Positions 38,797 to 50,894 of a DNA stretch of 64,000 bases are shown in pieces; the first letter of the stretch is position 1; each line of letters starts with the position of its first letter. The position numbers and the translations under genes were made by a program. This stretch comes from Rhizobium leguminosarum bv. trifolii WSM2297 (GTDB taxonomy: Bacteria > Pseudomonadota > Alphaproteobacteria > Rhizobiales > Rhizobiaceae), in NCBI RefSeq assembly GCF_000271845.1, contig NZ_JH719395.1, positions 3,280,253 through 3,344,252 of the forward strand. The letters run 5' to 3'. The notes beneath the pieces are model-generated. The model did not search any database, had not been told where the DNA came from, and saw only the letters and a program-made list of their open reading frames with translations.

Positions 38797-41781
38797 TTAG
38801 CCGCCCAGTGCATCCTCGAGGAATGCTGCAAGCTGCGACAGATGTTTGGACATCAGGCCAGTCGCCGGCGAGGCGGCGGCCGGACGGCCGGTATAACGGA
38901 CGCGCTGGTACTTTGCATCGATGTGGGCGAGCACCCATTCGAGGAAGGGATCGATGAACGACCATGCACCCATGTTCTTCGGCTCTTCCTGGCACCAGAC
39001 CATCTCGGCATTGCGGAACCGCGACAGCTCGTTGATCAGTGCCTTTGCCGGGAACGGGTAGAGCTGTTCGACACGCAGCAGATAGATGTCGTCGATGCCG
39101 CGCTTTTCACGCTCTTCGAGAAGATCGTAATAGACCTTGCCGGAGCACATGACGACGCGGCGGATCTTGTTGTCCTTCTGCAGCTTGATCGGGCCGTCCT
39201 TGATCACCTCGGCATCATCCCAGAGCAGGCGATGGAAGGCGGATTCGCCGGCCATTTCGGCAAGCGTCGAGACCGCCCGCTTGTGGCGCAGCAGCGATTT
39301 CGGCGTCATCAGGATCAGCGGCTTGCGGAAGTCGCGCTTCAGCTGCCGGCGCAGGATGTGGAAGTAGTTCGCCGGCGTCGTGACGTTGGCGACCTGCATG
39401 TTATCCTCTGCGCAAAGCTGCAGGAAACGCTCGAGGCGGGCCGAGGAGTGCTCCGGACCCTGACCTTCATAGCCGTGCGGCAGCAGGCAGACGAGACCCG
39501 ACATGCGCAGCCACTTGCGTTCGCCCGACGAGATGAACTGGTCGAAGACCACCTGCGCGCCGTTGGCGAAATCGCCGAACTGCGCTTCCCAGAGCGTCAG
39601 CGCATTCGGGCGGGCCAGCGAGTAGCCATATTCGAAACCGAGCACGGCCTCTTCCGAAAGCATCGAATTGATGACTTCGTAGCGACCTTGGGTCGGCGAG
39701 AGATTGGCGAGCGGGATATAGCGTTCTTCGGTTTCCTGATCGTAGAGAACCGAATGGCGCTGCGAGAAGGTGCCGCGCTCGCAATCCTGGCCGGACAGGC
39801 GGATCTTGCTGCCTTCGACGCAGAGCGCGCCGAAGGAGAGCGCTTCGGCCATCGCCCAGTCGATGCCCTCGCCGGTGGCGATCATATTGGCGCGGTTTTC
39901 CATGAAGCGCTGGATCGTGCGATGCGCATTGAAGCCCGCCGGGATCTCCGACAGCTTGCGGCCGATATCCTTCAGCGTTTTCATCGGCACGGCGGTCTTG
40001 CCGCGGCGCTGCTCGTCGGCATTGTCGGCCGCGCGCAGGCCCGACCACTCGCCGTCCAGCCAGTCGGCCTTATTAGGCTTGTAGTGCTGGCCGGCTTCGA
40101 ACTCCTGTTCGAGATGGGCGCGCCAGTCGGCCTTCAGTTTCTCGACTTCACCCTCGGTGAGCAGGCCCTCGGCGACGAGGCGCGCCGCATAAATCTGCAG
40201 CACGGTCTTGTGGCCGCGGATGACCTTGTACATCTTCGGCTGCGTGAAGGACGGCTCATCGCCTTCATTGTGGCCGTAGCGGCGGTAGCAGAACAGGTCG
40301 AGCACCACAGGCTTGTGGAACTTCATGCGGAATTCGGTCGCCACCTTGGCCGCATAGACCACCGCTTCCGGATCGTCGCCGTTGACGTGGAAGATCGGCG
40401 CCTCGATCATCTTGGCGACGTCGGACGGATAGGGCGACGAACGCGAGAAGGCCGGATTCGTGGTGAAGCCGATCTGGTTGTTGATGATGACGTGCATGGT
40501 GCCGGCGACGCGGTGGCCGCGCAGGCCGGAAAGGCCGAGGATTTCGGCAATGACGCCCTGGCCGGCAAAGGCCGCGTCGCCATGGATCAGCAGCGGCAGA
40601 ACCTTGGCGCGTTCGGAAAGTGGGATGATGTCGCCATCCCACACCGTAGCGCTCATGTCCTGCTTGGCGCGGGCCTTGCCCATGACGACGGGATCGACGA
40701 TTTCCAGATGCGAGGGGTTTGCCGTCAGCGAGACATGCACCTTGTTGCCGTCGAATTCGCGGTCGGAAGAGGCGCCGAGATGGTACTTGACGTCGCCCGA
40801 ACCTTCGACTTCGTCGGGTGCGTAGGAGCCGCCCTTGAACTCGTGGAAGATCGCCCGGTGCGGCTTGCCCATGACCTGGGACAGCACGTTCAGGCGGCCG
40901 CGATGGGCCATGCCGAAGACGGCTTCCTTGAGGCCGAGATGACCGCCGCGCTTGAGGATCTGTTCCAAGGCCGGGATCAGCGACTCGCCGCCATCGAGGC
41001 CGAAGCGCTTGGTGCCCTTGAACTTGACGTCGAGGAACTGCTCGTAGCCTTCGGCTTCGGCGAGCTTGGCGAGGATTGCCTTCTTGCCTTCCGCCGAGAA
41101 AGCCACGCCCTTGTCCGGCCCTTCGATACGCTCCTGGATCCAGGCCTTCTCTTCCGGGTTGGAGATGTGCATGAATTCGACGCCGAGGGTCGAGCAATAG
41201 GTGCGCTCGAGGATATCGATCATCTCGCGGATGGTCGCGTATTCCAAGCCGAGCACGTTGTCGATGAAGATCCTGCGGTCGTAATCGGCAGCCGTGAAGC
41301 CGTAATTCTCCGGCGAAAGCTCGCGATAGTCGTCGACAGAAGCGGCAATGCCGAGCGGATCGAGCTTGGCATGCAGGTGGCCGCGCATGCGGTAGGCGCG
41401 GATCATCATGATAGCGCGCACGGAATCGCGCGTCGCCTGCAGCACCTCGGTGGTGTCGGCAGGCTTGCCCTCAGCTTCGGCCTTGGCCTTGACCTTGGTC
41501 TCGATGACCTTCTCGACGATGCCCCAATTGCCATCGAGAGCCGACACCAGATCGCCGCTGGCCGGCAGCGGCCAGTTCTTCTTGCGCCAGGAAGCCCCCT
41601 TGGCCGCCCTTTTCACATCGCTGGGATCTTCCTCCAGCGCCTTGAAGAAGGCGCGCCACTGATCGTCTACCGACGCCGGATCCTCTTCGTAGCGCGCATA
41701 GAGCTGCTCGATATAGGCCGCGTTGGCGCCATCCAGAAACGAGGTGATCTGAAACTGCTCGTTGGCTTCTTGCCGTGCCAT
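38797..41781 (-). CDS. sucA: 2-oxoglutarate dehydrogenase E1
   Basis: A 994-residue thiamine-pyrophosphate enzyme, typical alphaproteobacterial length. The N-terminal E2-binding segment is followed by GMAHRGRLNVL, HLGASSDREFDG and HGDAAFAGQGVIAEILGLSGLRGHRVAGTMHVIINNQIGFTT (cofactor and metal binding). The transketolase-like domain near RGTFSQRHSVLYDQ and the C-terminal domain complete it. It decarboxylates 2-oxoglutarate and loads the lipoyl arm. Start is ATG 41781 (MARQEANEQF); an open extension to 41901 has no similarity. Confidence 0.97.
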   Translation of the reverse strand: MARQEANEQFQITSFLDGANAAYIEQLYARYEEDPASVDDQWRAFFKALEEDPSDVKRAAKGASWRKKNWPLPASGDLVSALDGNWGIVEKVIETKVKAKAEAEGKPADTTEVLQATRDSVRAIMMIRAYRMRGHLHAKLDPLGIAASVDDYRELSPENYGFTAADYDRRIFIDNVLGLEYATIREMIDILERTYCSTLGVEFMHISNPEEKAWIQERIEGPDKGVAFSAEGKKAILAKLAEAEGYEQFLDVKFKGTKRFGLDGGESLIPALEQILKRGGHLGLKEAVFGMAHRGRLNVLSQVMGKPHRAIFHEFKGGSYAPDEVEGSGDVKYHLGASSDREFDGNKVHVSLTANPSHLEIVDPVVMGKARAKQDMSATVWDGDIIPLSERAKVLPLLIHGDAAFAGQGVIAEILGLSGLRGHRVAGTMHVIINNQIGFTTNPAFSRSSPYPSDVAKMIEAPIFHVNGDDPEAVVYAAKVATEFRMKFHKPVVLDLFCYRRYGHNEGDEPSFTQPKMYKVIRGHKTVLQIYAARLVAEGLLTEGEVEKLKADWRAHLEQEFEAGQHYKPNKADWLDGEWSGLRAADNADEQRRGKTAVPMKTLKDIGRKLSEIPAGFNAHRTIQRFMENRANMIATGEGIDWAMAEALSFGALCVEGSKIRLSGQDCERGTFSQRHSVLYDQETEERYIPLANLSPTQGRYEVINSMLSEEAVLGFEYGYSLARPNALTLWEAQFGDFANGAQVVFDQFISSGERKWLRMSGLVCLLPHGYEGQGPEHSSARLERFLQLCAEDNMQVANVTTPANYFHILRRQLKRDFRKPLILMTPKSLLRHKRAVSTLAEMAGESAFHRLLWDDAEVIKDGPIKLQKDNKIRRVVMCSGKVYYDLLEEREKRGIDDIYLLRVEQLYPFPAKALINELSRFRNAEMVWCQEEPKNMGAWSFIDPFLEWVLAHIDAKYQRVRYTGRPAAASPATGLMSKHLSQLAAFLEDALGG

Positions 41782-41951
41782 GGTGTTATGCGGACGCTTC
41801 CGTCCGCCTCCTGACTTTGATGAATTTGCCGGCTCGATCGCCGGCTGCCGCATTTCGATTGCCGCCTGTCCGCGGCGCATCTGCATGTCTCGTGTCGTCA
41901 AGACCGGGCGGAAGGCGCAGATGCCGTTCCTCCGCCCGGGTATAAGTTGGT

Positions 41952-42854
41952 TTAGCCCTTGAGGACTTCAACCAGCGTCTTGCCGAGGCGGGCCGGAGAC
42001 GGCGACACCTTGATGCCTGCCGATTCCATCGCCGCGATCTTCGATTCCGCGTCGCCCTTGCCGCCGGAAACCACGGCGCCGGCATGGCCCATCGTACGGC
42101 CCTTCGGTGCGGTGCGGCCGGCGATGAAGCCGGCCATCGGCTTCTTGCGGCCCTTCTTGGCTTCGTCGATCAGGAACTGTGCGGCGTCTTCTTCAGCCGA
42201 ACCGCCGATTTCGCCGATCATGATGATCGAGGTCGTGGCTTCGTCGGCCAGGAACATTTCCAGCACGTCGATGAACTCGGTGCCCTTGACCGGGTCGCCG
42301 CCGATGCCGACGGCCGTCGTCTGGCCGAGGCCTTCATTGGAGGTCTGGAACACGGCTTCATAGGTCAGCGTGCCCGAGCGGGACACGATGCCGACCGAAC
42401 CCTTGCGGAAGATCGAGCCCGGCATGATGCCGATCTTGCATTCTTCCGGCGTCATGATGCCCGGGCAGTTCGGGCCGAGCAGGCGCGACTTGGAGCGGTC
42501 GAGGCGAGCCTTGACGCGAACCATGTCCGTGACCGGGATGCCTTCGGTGATGCAGGTGATGAACGGGATCTCGGCGTCGATCGCCTCGATGATGGCATCG
42601 GCTGCACCGGCCGGCGGTACGTAGATGACGGAAGCATTGGCGCCGGTCTTTTCCTTGCCCTCGGCCACGGTTGCGAAGATCGGCAGGCTTTCGCCCTTCG
42701 AGCCGGTCCAGGTTTCGCCGCCCTTCTTCGGGTGGATACCGCCGACCATCTGGGTACCATAGTAAGCGAGTGCCTGTTCGGTGTGGAACGTGCCGGTCTT
42801 GCCGGTCAGGCCCTGCACGAGAACCTTGGTGTCTTTGTTGACGAGAATGGACAT
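41952..42854 (-). CDS. sucD: Succinyl-CoA synthetase alpha subunit
   Basis: A 300-residue alpha subunit. The CoA-binding Rossmann fold starts [35 protein letters not shown] and [20 protein letters not shown] follow, and the phosphorylated His lies in [16 protein letters not shown] near residue 247. It works with sucC to make succinate and ATP/GTP. A DUF1579-like gene lies between sucC and sucD, 13 bases upstream of this start. Confidence 0.97.
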   Translation of the reverse strand: MSILVNKDTKVLVQGLTGKTGTFHTEQALAYYGTQMVGGIHPKKGGETWTGSKGESLPIFATVAEGKEKTGANASVIYVPPAGAADAIIEAIDAEIPFITCITEGIPVTDMVRVKARLDRSKSRLLGPNCPGIMTPEECKIGIMPGSIFRKGSVGIVSRSGTLTYEAVFQTSNEGLGQTTAVGIGGDPVKGTEFIDVLEMFLADEATTSIIMIGEIGGSAEEDAAQFLIDEAKKGRKKPMAGFIAGRTAPKGRTMGHAGAVVSGGKGDAESKIAAMESAGIKVSPSPARLGKTLVEVLKG

Positions 42855-42867
42855 GCGAGGCCTTTAT

Positions 42868-43359
42868 TTAGGAGAGGTTGGAAGACGTGGAGGGCGCACG
42901 ACGGTAAATGCCGCTGACGACCTCCTGCCAAGTATCGCTGCCTGCAGGCGAAAAGCTGACGCCCATCCGGTAGCAGTCTTCATTGTCAAATGCGAATGCG
43001 GTGCGCTGTCTGCCGCGCGGCGAAGTCTTCATCAGCACCAGCTCATTGCCGTTCCACTCGCCCGAAGCCGGCGACGGCGGCGCAAAACCCGCGCTATCGA
43101 ACTGGTAGAGCTTGTAGGACTGGTCCGAAGCATCGAAGCCGAAAACATTTCGGGCCTCGAACGCAACGGCGCCACCGCGTGTCTGGCGATAGCGCTGTTC
43201 GAGGAAGAACCCGCCGAACAGCGTCTCGCCGAAAAGCTCGGCACTGGCCGGGCCTTCACTCGTCCACGCCGACGCCGCAATACGTTCTTCCCCTTCCCAT
43301 ACGCCGGTGAAGGCGTTGAGGCGGAAATGCGCAGCCGAGGGCGTGGACTGGAAGGCCAT
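42868..43359 (-). CDS. DUF1579-like protein between sucC and sucD
   Basis: A 163-residue cytoplasmic protein with a calycin-like beta-barrel pattern: [29 protein letters not shown], and closing strands near the C-terminus. This fits the DUF1579/DUF1794-type families, some of which bind heme or fatty acids. The frame opens at TTG 43371, but ATG 43359 ([14 protein letters not shown]) fits better. It overlaps no essential suc region and its spacing (8 and 13 bases) makes it part of the operon. Confidence 0.75.
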   Translation of the reverse strand: MAFQSTPSAAHFRLNAFTGVWEGEERIAASAWTSEGPASAELFGETLFGGFFLEQRYRQTRGGAVAFEARNVFGFDASDQSYKLYQFDSAGFAPPSPASGEWNGNELVLMKTSPRGRQRTAFAFDNEDCYRMGVSFSPAGSDTWQEVVSGIYRRAPSTSSNLS

Positions 43360-43367
43360 GACCGTTC

Positions 43368-44561
43368 TCAACCGTCGATCGCAGCGACGATCTTCTTGGC
43401 GGCATCGTCCAAATCGTCAGCCGCCGTGATCGCAAGACCGGACTCGTTCAGGATCTTCTTGCCGAGCTCGACATTGGTGCCTTCAAGGCGCACGACGAGC
43501 GGAACCTTGAGGCCGACTTCCTTGACCGCGGCAATCACGCCCTCGGCAATGACATCGCACTTCATGATCCCGCCGAAAATGTTGACGAGAATGCCTTCGA
43601 CCTTGGGGTCCGCGGTGATGATCTTGAAAGCCGCAGCAACCTTCTCCTTGCCGGCGCCGCCGCCGACGTCGCAGAAGTTAGCCGGCTCCTTGCCGTAGAG
43701 TTTGATGATATCCATCGTCGCCATGGCAAGACCGGCACCGTTGACCATGCAGCCGATATTGCCGTCGAGCGCGACATAGGCGAGGTCCCATTTCGAGGCC
43801 TCGATTTCCTTGGCGTCTTCTTCGGTCTCGTCGCGTAGAGTCTTGACGTCGTCGTGACGGAAAAGCGCATTGCCGTCGAAGGACATCTTCGCGTCGAGAA
43901 CGCGCAGGTGGCCGTCCTTCATGACGATCAGCGGGTTGACCTCGAGCAGCGCCATGTCCTTGTCGTTGAAGGCCTTGTAAAGCGCCGGGAACAGCGACTT
44001 GGCGTCTTCGGCGGCAGCACCCTCGAGCTGGAGAGCCTTGGAGATCGCGGCAACGTCGGCAGCCGTGACGCCGGCTTCCGGATCGATGGCGATCGTGTGG
44101 ATCTTCTCCGGCGTGTCGTGGGCGACAGCTTCGATATCCATGCCGCCTTCGGTGGAAACCACGAAAGCAACGCGGCCGACCGAACGGTCGACGAGCAGCG
44201 AGCAATAGAGCTCGCGGGCGATGTCGGCGCCGTCTTCGATGTAGAGGCGGTTGACCTGCTTGCCGGCGTCGCCGGTCTGGGCCGTCACCAGCGTATGGCC
44301 AAGCATTTCCTTGGCATGGGCGACCACTTCGTCGATCGACTTGGCGAGACGCACGCCGCCCTTGGACTCAGGCGACAGTTCCTTGAACTTGCCCTTGCCG
44401 CGGCCACCGGCATGGATCTGGCTCTTGACCACGTAAAGCGGGCCGGGAAGTGACTTGGCGGCAGCCTCGGCCTCTTCGACCTTGAGAATAGCCACACCCT
44501 CGGCAACCGGCGCGCCATAGCCCTTCAGCAGAGCCTTGGCTTGATATTCATGAATATTCAT
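43368..44561 (-). CDS. sucC: Succinyl-CoA synthetase beta subunit
   Basis: A 397-residue beta subunit with an ATP-grasp domain ([19 protein letters not shown] at the start; [16 protein letters not shown] near residue 46) and a C-terminal CoA-ligase domain with [15 protein letters not shown] and NFCDVGGGA. It binds the nucleotide and, with sucD, the CoA ester. It starts 35 bases after the mdh stop, as in the usual alphaproteobacterial mdh-sucCDAB order. Confidence 0.97.
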   Translation of the reverse strand: MNIHEYQAKALLKGYGAPVAEGVAILKVEEAEAAAKSLPGPLYVVKSQIHAGGRGKGKFKELSPESKGGVRLAKSIDEVVAHAKEMLGHTLVTAQTGDAGKQVNRLYIEDGADIARELYCSLLVDRSVGRVAFVVSTEGGMDIEAVAHDTPEKIHTIAIDPEAGVTAADVAAISKALQLEGAAAEDAKSLFPALYKAFNDKDMALLEVNPLIVMKDGHLRVLDAKMSFDGNALFRHDDVKTLRDETEEDAKEIEASKWDLAYVALDGNIGCMVNGAGLAMATMDIIKLYGKEPANFCDVGGGAGKEKVAAAFKIITADPKVEGILVNIFGGIMKCDVIAEGVIAAVKEVGLKVPLVVRLEGTNVELGKKILNESGLAITAADDLDDAAKKIVAAIDG

Positions 44562-44596
44562 GGGTCTATCCCTATTTCGATTACTTCAAGCGCCAA

Positions 44597-45679
<1,083 letters not shown>

Positions 45680-45737
45680 TCAATCGTTTAGATACTAAAA
45701 TTCTTACGTAAACGTAATATAATCTGTCACCGAATTG

Positions 45738-46901
45738 TTACTCGGCGGCGCGCTTCTCATGGTGCAGCGCAAGATATTCGGCGCTCCGCATCTCGAAAAG
45801 GCGCGATGCCGTGCGGTCGAATTCAAAACCCTCGGTGCCCCGCCGGTGCACCAACAGTTCCTCCGGCATCGCCGCGGCTGAAATGTAAAGGCGCACTGCA
45901 TGATCGTAGAACGTATCGACCAGAATGATGAACCGCTTGATCTGGTTCCGCTTTTCCGGCCCCAGCAAGGGAACGTGATCGACGAAGACCATATCGAAAC
46001 GCTCGGCGATGGCCAGGAAGTCGGCCGCCCCGAGCGGCTTCTCGCAAAGATCGGCGAAGGAGAACCGCGCCATGCGCTCGACGGCGAGCGGCACGTGGAT
46101 GTGGCGCCCCTTCATCGGAATATCCAGCGGCTGCGCCTTGCGCCCGTGCAGCGCCTGCGTCCAGGACGCGTCCATCGCCATGTCGTTGTGATCGTTGATC
46201 GGCACCAGATAGACCGGCTGGCTGCTCAGCATCTCCATCCGGTAATCGGTGGGCGAATCCAGAGTGACGACGTCGACATGCTGCTTGAGCAGGGCGACGA
46301 AGGGCAGGAAGAGGCCGCGATTGAGGCCATCCATGTAGAGATTGTCAGGCTCGACGTTCGAGGTGGCGACCAGCACGCAGCCGCGCGCAAAAAGCTCGGA
46401 GAAAAGCCGCGACAGGATCATCGCATCGGCGATATCGGTGACGGTGAATTCGTCGAAGCAGAGCAGTTCCGCTTCGTCGTAGAGGGCGGCGGCAACCGGC
46501 GGCATCGGATCGGCCTGCTTGGTCTCGCCGTTCTTGAGCTTCAGCCGATGCGCGGCGATGCGGTTGTGCACATCCGCCATGAATTCGTGGAAATGCGCCC
46601 GGCGTTTCTTCCGGCACGGCGCCATCCCAAAGAACATGTCCATCAGCATGGTCTTACCGCGGCCGACGCTGCCGTGGATGTAAAGCCCCTTGGTGCCGTC
46701 GGCGGATTTCTTCTTGGCGGCAAACAGCCAGCCAAGCGCGCTCGATTTTGCCGCCGGCCGCCGCTGTTTCAGTCCGGCCAACACCTTGTCGAGGTTCTTT
46801 GCCACATCCATCTGGGCGGAATCGACCTGCAGCGCGCCCGAGGCGGTCAGCGCTTTAAGCTGTTCGCAGACGCTGAGCGCGTAATCCGGCATGGGTTGCA
46901 T
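45738..46901 (-). CDS. zapE: AFG1/ZapE-family ATPase
   Basis: A 387-residue AAA-type ATPase. Walker A GSVGRGKTMLMD is near residue 80, Walker B LLCFDEFTVTD near 155, and VATSNVEPDNLYMDGL follows. The C-terminal TFYDHAVRLYISAAAMPEELL block is typical. E. coli ZapE destabilises the FtsZ ring; the mitochondrial homologue AFG1 acts on respiratory complexes, which suits this setting between sdh and mdh. It is on the same strand but 178 bases away from mdh. Confidence 0.92.
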   Translation of the reverse strand: MQPMPDYALSVCEQLKALTASGALQVDSAQMDVAKNLDKVLAGLKQRRPAAKSSALGWLFAAKKKSADGTKGLYIHGSVGRGKTMLMDMFFGMAPCRKKRRAHFHEFMADVHNRIAAHRLKLKNGETKQADPMPPVAAALYDEAELLCFDEFTVTDIADAMILSRLFSELFARGCVLVATSNVEPDNLYMDGLNRGLFLPFVALLKQHVDVVTLDSPTDYRMEMLSSQPVYLVPINDHNDMAMDASWTQALHGRKAQPLDIPMKGRHIHVPLAVERMARFSFADLCEKPLGAADFLAIAERFDMVFVDHVPLLGPEKRNQIKRFIILVDTFYDHAVRLYISAAAMPEELLVHRRGTEGFEFDRTASRLFEMRSAEYLALHHEKRAAE

Positions 46902-46950
46902 GAGGGCATATCCGCCTGTCAGTCATCGGCGGAGACCGCCGGATCGTTTG

Positions 46951-46984
46951 CCGCGCCGGTTGGTTTACCGCGCCGGTTGGTTTA
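46951..46984. repeat. 17-base perfect tandem duplication
   Basis: CCGCGCCGGTTGGTTTA occurs twice in a row (46951-46967 and 46968-46984), and a third start (CCGG) follows. The second copy carries the TAA stop of the Omp19-like gene on the minus strand. It looks like a recent slip duplication of the gene end. Confidence 0.85.
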
Positions 46985-47497
46985 CCGGCTGAGGCTGATC
47001 TGCTGGCCCGTGCTGGTCTGGCCCTCGAAGCGGTTGTCAGCCGTCTTGTAGACGCTGCCGAGCTGGTTGCCCGAGCGGTCCTTGAGCAGCACCTGCTTGC
47101 CGGCAACCTCCCAGGATCCCATCGCCGTCAGCTCGCCGACGCAGCCGCGTGTGCCGCCGCGCGAACCACTGCCGAGATTGGTGAGCGTCAGGAACATGTC
47201 GCAGCTGCCATTGACGCGCCAGCTCCCGACCATCGATTCCTTGGTGATATCGAGCGCATTCGCGGCCATCGCGCCAGGCTGCGCTCCGCCCTGCATCGGC
47301 GCCGTCGTCGTCGGCGCCGCCGGAAACGACGAATTGTTGACCGGCGGAAGCTGCCCGCCCTGCACCGAGGGCACCGGCTGCGCCGTCAGCGGCGTCGGCA
47401 TCGAATTGGGGCTGGAGTTGTAATTATATGCCGTCCGATCACAACCGGCTAGCGCGAGAGCCACCACCAGACCTGTCATCGCATATCGCAACTGCAT
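46982..47497 (-). CDS. Omp19/AprI-type protease-inhibitor lipoprotein
   Basis: A 171-residue lipoprotein. The signal ends in LALAGC, giving a lipidated Cys near residue 20. A low-complexity Pro/Asn/Gln linker follows, then a beta-barrel inhibitor domain ([20 protein letters not shown]...) with a Cys pair as in the AprI/Inh metalloprotease inhibitors and Brucella Omp19. It probably sits in the outer membrane facing the periplasm. Three ATGs in a row open the gene; AGGAGT is best spaced for the third (47497). Ends inside the 17-base tandem duplication. Confidence 0.85.
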   Translation of the reverse strand: MQLRYAMTGLVVALALAGCDRTAYNYNSSPNSMPTPLTAQPVPSVQGGQLPPVNNSSFPAAPTTTAPMQGGAQPGAMAANALDITKESMVGSWRVNGSCDMFLTLTNLGSGSRGGTRGCVGELTAMGSWEVAGKQVLLKDRSGNQLGSVYKTADNRFEGQTSTGQQISLSR

Positions 47498-47548
47498 CAT
47501 CATACTCCTGAATTCGGCTATCGCCGCAAAGAAACGGGCGTGAGACAA

Positions 47549-47856
47549 GTCCGATTATCGTAATTCGCTTTGGTTAATCAAGTCGAACTGCATAAATTGC
47601 CCGTGACAACCACTAACCGAAAAACGATACAGTTCAACTGCCCCGCTGCAGAACTTCCTGCACATAGAATTTGTCAGCAAGGTGTTGCGTGCGTTGATCT
47701 CTGTCCGGATCCCTGTCGAACTCCCGCAATATCGGCGAATGGCGCTCGGACGAATGCTTGAGAAAGGATAGATCAGCGCTCAAGCCAGCCGTGGGCTGAT
47801 CTCTCCGACGGCTTCGGGATCGAAGCCGTCTATTCCGCCACCGGCATGCGCGCCGG
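47549..47856. other. 308-base gap between the Omp19-like gene and sdhB
   Basis: No credible gene seen. It contains the 3' region of the sdh transcript, with a 24-base hairpin at 47807-47830 (GACGGCTTCG, loop ATCC, CGAAGCCGTC on the minus strand) that lacks a T run and may protect the mRNA end or assist termination. The AT-rich part near 47550-47640 probably holds the promoter of the lipoprotein gene. Confidence 0.5.
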
Positions 47857-48636
47857 TCAGACCCGGCGCTCGACCATCATCTTCTTGATTTCGGCGATCG
47901 CCTTGGCCGGGTTGAGGCCCTTCGGGCAGGTCTGCGCACAGTTCATGATCGTGTGGCAGCGATAGAGGCGGAACGGATCCTCCAGATTGTCGAGACGTTC
48001 GCCGGTCGCCTCGTCTCTGGAGTCGATTAGCCAGCGATAGGCCTGCAGCAGAACGGCCGGACCGAGATAGCGGTCGCCGTTCCACCAGTAGCTCGGACAG
48101 GAGGTCGAGCAGCAGGCGCAGAGGATGCATTCATAGAGGCCGTCGAGTTTCTGCCGGTCCTCGTGGCTCTGCTTCCATTCCTTGGCGGGCGCCGGCGACA
48201 CCGTCTTCAGCCACGGCTCGATCGAACGATGCTGGGCGTAGAAATTGGTGAGGTCGGGCACCAGATCCTTGACCACAGGCAGATGCGGCAGCGGATAGAT
48301 CTTCACCGCGCCCTTGATATCGTCGAGGCCCTTGGTGCAGGCAAGCGTATTGGTGCCGTCGATATTCATCGCGCAGGAGCCGCAGATGCCCTCGCGACAG
48401 GAGCGGCGCAGCGTCAGCGTCGGGTCGATCTTGTTCTTGATGTAGAGCAGGCCATCGAGCACCATCGGGCCGCAATCGTCGACATCGATATAGAAGGTGT
48501 CGATCGACGGGTTCTGCCCGTCATCCGGGCTCCAGCGGTAGACGCGGAACTCACGGGTGTTTTTGGCACCCGCCGGCTTCGGCCAGACCTTGCCTTCGCG
48601 CATCTGGGAATTCTTGGGGAGAGCGAGTTCAACCAT
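47857..48636 (-). CDS. sdhB: Succinate dehydrogenase iron-sulfur subunit
   Basis: A 259-residue iron-sulfur protein. The [2Fe-2S] ligands are in [21 protein letters not shown] (about residues 80-100), and the [4Fe-4S] and [3Fe-4S] ligands in [16 protein letters not shown] and [17 protein letters not shown]. It passes electrons from SdhA to ubiquinone in the membrane anchor. Last gene of sdhCDAB, 18 bases after sdhA. Confidence 0.97.
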   Translation of the reverse strand: MVELALPKNSQMREGKVWPKPAGAKNTREFRVYRWSPDDGQNPSIDTFYIDVDDCGPMVLDGLLYIKNKIDPTLTLRRSCREGICGSCAMNIDGTNTLACTKGLDDIKGAVKIYPLPHLPVVKDLVPDLTNFYAQHRSIEPWLKTVSPAPAKEWKQSHEDRQKLDGLYECILCACCSTSCPSYWWNGDRYLGPAVLLQAYRWLIDSRDEATGERLDNLEDPFRLYRCHTIMNCAQTCPKGLNPAKAIAEIKKMMVERRV

Positions 48637-48654
48637 ATCCGGTTCCTCTTGAGA

Positions 48655-50496
48655 TCAGTACACGCGAGCTTTCGGCTCGATCTTGTGCGGATCGATGCCT
48701 TCGGCGATGAGCTCGGTGTGAACCGGCCGATAATCGAGTTTCACGTCGCCCGCCTCGCTTACCCAGGCAAGCGTGTGCTTGCGCCAGTTGACGTCGTCGC
48801 GGCCGGCAAATGCACCCTCGGTATAATCCTCGCGGGCATGCGAACCGCGGCTTTCCTTGCGGGCCTCAGCGCCGTAGATCGTCGTGATGGCATTGGCCAT
48901 CAGGTTCTGCAGCTCCAGCGTCTCGACCAGATCCGAGTTCCAGATCATCGAACGGTCGGTTACCTTGATATCGCGCATCTCCTGCCAGATCGCCGAGATT
49001 CGCCGGCAACCGGATTCCAGCGATTCCTGCGTGCGGAAGACGGCCGCGTCTTCCTGCATGGCGCGCTGCATTTTCTCGCGCAGTTCCGCCGTCGGCGTGC
49101 CGCCGCTGGCATGACGCAGGCCGTCGAAACGGTCCATGATCTTGTCGCAGGCTGCGACATTGAGATGCGGAATCGGCGCTGCGCGGTCTATCACCTCGCC
49201 GGCGCGGATCGCAGCCGCGCGGCCGAAGACCACGAGGTCGATCAACGAGTTGGAGCCGAGGCGGTTGGCGCCGTGCACCGAGGCGCAGCCGGCCTCGCCG
49301 ACAGCCATCAGGCCGGGGATGATCCGTTCGGGATTGGCGCTATCGGCGTTCAGCACTTCGCCCCAATAATTGGTAGGAATGCCGCCCATATTATAGTGAA
49401 CGGTCGGCAGAACCGGGATCGGCTCGCGCGTGACGTCGACGCCTGCAAAAATCTTGGCGCTCTCGGAAATCCCCGGCAGGCGCTCGTGCAGAACTGCCGG
49501 ATCGAGATGGTCGAGATGCAGGAAGATGTGGTCCTTGTTCTTGCCAACGCCGCGGCCTTCGCGGATTTCCAAAGTCATGCAGCGCGAAACGACGTCGCGC
49601 GAAGCAAGATCCTTGGCCGACGGCGCGTAACGCTCCATGAAGCGCTCGCCCTCGGAGTTGACGAGGTAGCCGCCTTCGCCGCGCGCGCCTTCGGTGATCA
49701 GACAGCCCGAACCGTAAATACCGGTCGGGTGGAACTGGACGAATTCCATATCCTGCAGCGGCAGGCCGGCACGCGCCACCATGCCGCCGCCATCGCCGGT
49801 GCAGGTATGGGCCGAGGTTGCCGAGAAATAGGCGCGGCCGTAGCCGCCGGTCGCCAGCACCACCATCTTGGCGGCGAAGCGATGGATCGTGCCGTCGTCG
49901 AGGCACCAGGCGACGACGCCGGTGCAGCGGCTGCCGTCTTCCGACATGATCAGGTCGAGCGCGAAATACTCGATGAAGAATTCGGCGTTGTTGCGCAGCG
50001 ACTGGCCGTAAAGCGTATGCAGGATGGCGTGGCCTGTGCGGTCGGCAACGGCGCAGGTGCGCTGCACCGGCGGGCCTTCGCCGTAATTCTGCATGTGGCC
50101 GCCGAACGGGCGCTGGTAGATCTTGCCTTCTTCGTTGCGCGAGAACGGCACGCCGTAATGCTCGAGTTCATAGACCGCCTTCGGCGCTTCCATGGTCAGA
50201 TACTGCATGGCGTCGACATCGCCGAGCCAGTCGGAGCCCTTGACGGTGTCGTAGAGGTGCCACTGCCAGCTGTCGGGCGTCATGTTGCGCAGCGACGCGG
50301 CAATGCCGCCTTGCGCCGCGACTGTATGCGAGCGGGTCGGGAATACCTTGGTGATGCAGGCGGTGCGGAAGCCCTGTTCGGCCATGCCGAGCGTGGCGCG
50401 CAAGCCGGCGCCGCCGGCACCGACGACGATCACGTCGTAGGAGTGATCGACATATTTGTAGGCCTTGCCGTTCTGAGCGGGTGAAGTCGGTGCCAT
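48655..50496 (-). CDS. sdhA: Succinate dehydrogenase flavoprotein subunit
   Basis: A 613-residue flavoprotein of normal length. FAD fold [11 protein letters not shown] is near residue 26, the FAD-linking His lies in [11 protein letters not shown] near residue 58, and active-site blocks [21 protein letters not shown] and [21 protein letters not shown] follow. It oxidises succinate to fumarate on the cytoplasmic face of complex II. Confidence 0.98.
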   Translation of the reverse strand: MAPTSPAQNGKAYKYVDHSYDVIVVGAGGAGLRATLGMAEQGFRTACITKVFPTRSHTVAAQGGIAASLRNMTPDSWQWHLYDTVKGSDWLGDVDAMQYLTMEAPKAVYELEHYGVPFSRNEEGKIYQRPFGGHMQNYGEGPPVQRTCAVADRTGHAILHTLYGQSLRNNAEFFIEYFALDLIMSEDGSRCTGVVAWCLDDGTIHRFAAKMVVLATGGYGRAYFSATSAHTCTGDGGGMVARAGLPLQDMEFVQFHPTGIYGSGCLITEGARGEGGYLVNSEGERFMERYAPSAKDLASRDVVSRCMTLEIREGRGVGKNKDHIFLHLDHLDPAVLHERLPGISESAKIFAGVDVTREPIPVLPTVHYNMGGIPTNYWGEVLNADSANPERIIPGLMAVGEAGCASVHGANRLGSNSLIDLVVFGRAAAIRAGEVIDRAAPIPHLNVAACDKIMDRFDGLRHASGGTPTAELREKMQRAMQEDAAVFRTQESLESGCRRISAIWQEMRDIKVTDRSMIWNSDLVETLELQNLMANAITTIYGAEARKESRGSHAREDYTEGAFAGRDDVNWRKHTLAWVSEAGDVKLDYRPVHTELIAEGIDPHKIEPKARVY

Positions 50497-50503
50497 ATCG
50501 AGC

Positions 50504-50884
50504 TTATCCTACGAATGCGATTTTCAGAATGGCGAAGAGACAGAGGCCGGCGACCAGGATCGCAAAAAACGTGTTCAGCATCAGCAGAGCGATCTTACCG
50601 AACTCGCCGTGCACGTAATCCTCGATGATCACCTGCATGCCGAGCTTCATATGGATGACGCCTGATATCACCATCAGCCCCATGACGACCGCAACGAATG
50701 GGTTCGACAGCGCGCGGACCACATCCGCATAGGGCGCGCCGGCATAGGCGATCAGGAAGAAGAGGAAGAACAGGATGAGCGGAACATTGGCGACGGCCGT
50801 CAGCCGCTGGCGCCAGAAATGGTCCGTGCCGTCCTTGGCGGAGCCGAGCCCGCGAACCTTGCCGAGGGGGGTGCGCATATCCAT
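50504..50884 (-). CDS. sdhD: Succinate dehydrogenase membrane anchor SdhD
   Basis: A 126-residue anchor with three helices ([76 protein letters not shown]). [15 protein letters not shown] carries the heme and quinone-site residues of the family. It lies seven bases upstream of sdhA and ten downstream of sdhC. Confidence 0.93.
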   Translation of the reverse strand: MDMRTPLGKVRGLGSAKDGTDHFWRQRLTAVANVPLILFFLFFLIAYAGAPYADVVRALSNPFVAVVMGLMVISGVIHMKLGMQVIIEDYVHGEFGKIALLMLNTFFAILVAGLCLFAILKIAFVG

Positions 50885-50894
50885 GAGAGGACCT

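Noticed and set aside
48163..50484. Open frame of 773 codons on the plus strand
   Set aside because: Antisense shadow of sdhA and part of sdhB; no domain recognised.
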